A DNA stretch of 64,000 bases, from the NCBI RefSeq assembly GCF_001641265.1, contig NW_020167536.1, positions 682,001 through 746,000 on the forward strand, given 5' to 3'. The notes under the pieces were generated by a model that saw only the letters and a program-made list of their open reading frames with translations, was not told the DNA's origin and did no database searches. Position numbers and translations under genes: made by a program. The DNA is from Pseudogymnoascus destructans (Eukaryota; Ascomycota; Leotiomycetes; Thelebolales; Thelebolaceae). This document shows positions 63,106 to 64,000 of the stretch, piece after piece (positions within the stretch are counted from its first letter, which is position 1; every line of letters starts with the position of its first letter).

Positions 63106-63236
63106 TGCATGGACAATAGCTTTGTATTTTCCTATTCTACAAGTAGCTAAGAAAGGGGTGTCCGGATCAAAACTGGATCTCGAGGAAGAAGCTGCAATTC
63201 TGGCTGCACTGCCTCTAGTGATGACTTGTCTAGAGG

Positions 63237-64000
63237 CTATTCGTTTTCCGAATCGATGATAGACTCAGCTGTAGATACCTCATTCACTTGAGCTTTGAGC
63301 TTCTGGGGACAGTCTCGAGCTCGATGTCCATTTTGTCGGCATATGAAGCATTTCCCAAGTTTCATGAGCATTTCTTTTGCTGGATCTTGATGCGGTGGTC
63401 GATACAGCTTCTGCGTCTTGTTTTGCATGTTCGAATCCATTGTAGGTTGAGGGATTGAAGTTCGAATTGCCTGGCCCTGATTTTGAGTTTGGCCCATGTT
63501 GTTCGAAAATGACTTTGGCTTCCTTTTGTCTTCTTGTTCCTTGATCCGCTGAATGTTCTGGTCGATGAGCATGCATTTCTTTGCAAACTCGTGAAGTGTA
63601 GTAGCTCCAACTTCAGCCACTAAGGCTTTCTGCATCTGTTGGTTGACTTTGAAGCGCAAGTCATCCAGCAAAGTTTCTTCAGAGTAATCAAGCTCTGTCG
63701 TGAGCCTTTGGAACTCAGCCCAGAACACTGCAAAGGTGTTGTTTCTCTGATACAGCTTTCGATACTCAGTTTGAGCTGTGTGCCTTCGATCGGGATCACT
63801 GAAGACTTTTTCCAAAAGTTCGAGAATTTCTTCTGCTGTCTGCAATTTGTTTGTAGAGTTTGGTCGAAGCCTTGGATTGACATGTCAAACTGCCAGTCCT
63901 CCCAGTCGACTCTGAATGTAGCTCATTTGTAAAGTCTGTGTTGGAAAATGATCAATGTTGGCTTCGAGCTTGAGGCGAATTTTCACAACCCAGTCTTCAA
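63237..64000 (-). CDS. gag: Second gypsy gag, partial
   Basis: The part in the window reads LKLEANIDHFPTQTLQMSYI near the edge, then a TGA (~63882) before HVNPRLRPNSTNK. An open part follows from 63845 with AEEILELLEKVFSDPDRR, FAVFWAEFQRLTTELDYSEE and the zinc knuckle CFICRQNGHRARDC. It ends SIIDSENE at 63237. The N-terminus is outside the window. Confidence 0.85.

Larger units (their letters stand above)
59194..64000 (-). mobile_element. Second Ty3/gypsy element, 5' part outside the window
   Basis: The 3' LTR (59194-59446), a polypurine tract, pol and most of gag are in the window. The 5' LTR lies beyond 64000. Its proteins differ strongly from those of the first gypsy, so it is another family. 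In-frame stops occur at 62295, 60693 and about 63882; two of the three are TGA in place of a likely CGA. Confidence 0.92.

Noticed and set aside
1..64000. tRNA and rRNA genes
   Set aside because: I looked for B-box-like GGTTCGA stretches with matching A boxes and found none that fold convincingly. A covariance-model scan would be needed to exclude them.

Overview
The window looks like a gene-poor, transposon-rich stretch of a filamentous ascomycete (Pezizomycotina) genome. The evidence is short 45-70 bp introns with GT..AG ends, a four-exon Cu/Zn superoxide dismutase, fungal-only families (a DUF8032-like polyglutamine regulator, a DUF7703-like membrane protein, an NB-ARC/TPR NLR remnant), pogo/Fot and hAT DNA transposons, and Ty3/gypsy elements with chromodomain integrases. 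I cannot name the genus.

Layout. 1-2243: repeat debris, a gamma-glutamylcyclotransferase-like gene, and the first codons of an amidoligase-like gene. 2244-11517: one 9.3-kb hAT transposon with matching 10-bp terminal inverted repeats and a perfect 8-bp target duplication (TTCTCAAA). 11518-21863: the rest of the split amidoligase gene, an NLR remnant with MITEs, a membrane protein, a T5orf172 (GIY-YIG-like) gene and a nitrilase remnant. 21864-28193: a nested pile of broken hAT and pogo elements. 29280-38342: a broken MFS transporter, an SLC35F-type transporter, a hypothetical gene and the DUF8032-like gene. 39050-45400: a low-complexity desert containing an old gypsy remnant with a 906-bp LTR. 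45966-47068: SOD1. 47650-64000: hAT and pogo remnants, a solo LTR, a complete 7,000-bp gypsy element with near-identical LTRs inside an F-box-like fragment, and the 3' part of a second gypsy running off the window.

The most interesting object is the 2244-11517 hAT element. It carries an apparently intact BED-zinc-finger hAT transposase and two divergently transcribed cargo genes. One is a 155-aa divergent histone H3 variant that keeps the MARTKQ N-terminus and the histone fold but replaces the rest of the tail. The other is a 242-aa protein with a strongly acidic C-terminus, possibly a chaperone for it (inference). Sixteen non-coding sites in the element carry head-to-tail copies of an AGTAACG-type motif spaced exactly 13 bp apart. 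They lie in three of four transposase introns and in the likely 5'UTR introns of the H3 gene. A complete pogo element with perfect 46-bp TIRs has since inserted next to the H3 gene and carries none of these motifs. A transposase, a transposon-borne histone, a putative acidic partner and a dispersed motif within one TSD-bounded unit is the best candidate here for an undescribed system.

The second theme is the gypsy family at 51300-58299. It has a candidate -1 frameshift heptamer at the end of gag and an antisense zinc-cluster ORF converging on pol. The old gypsy remnant at 40 kb retains traces of the same antisense ORF.
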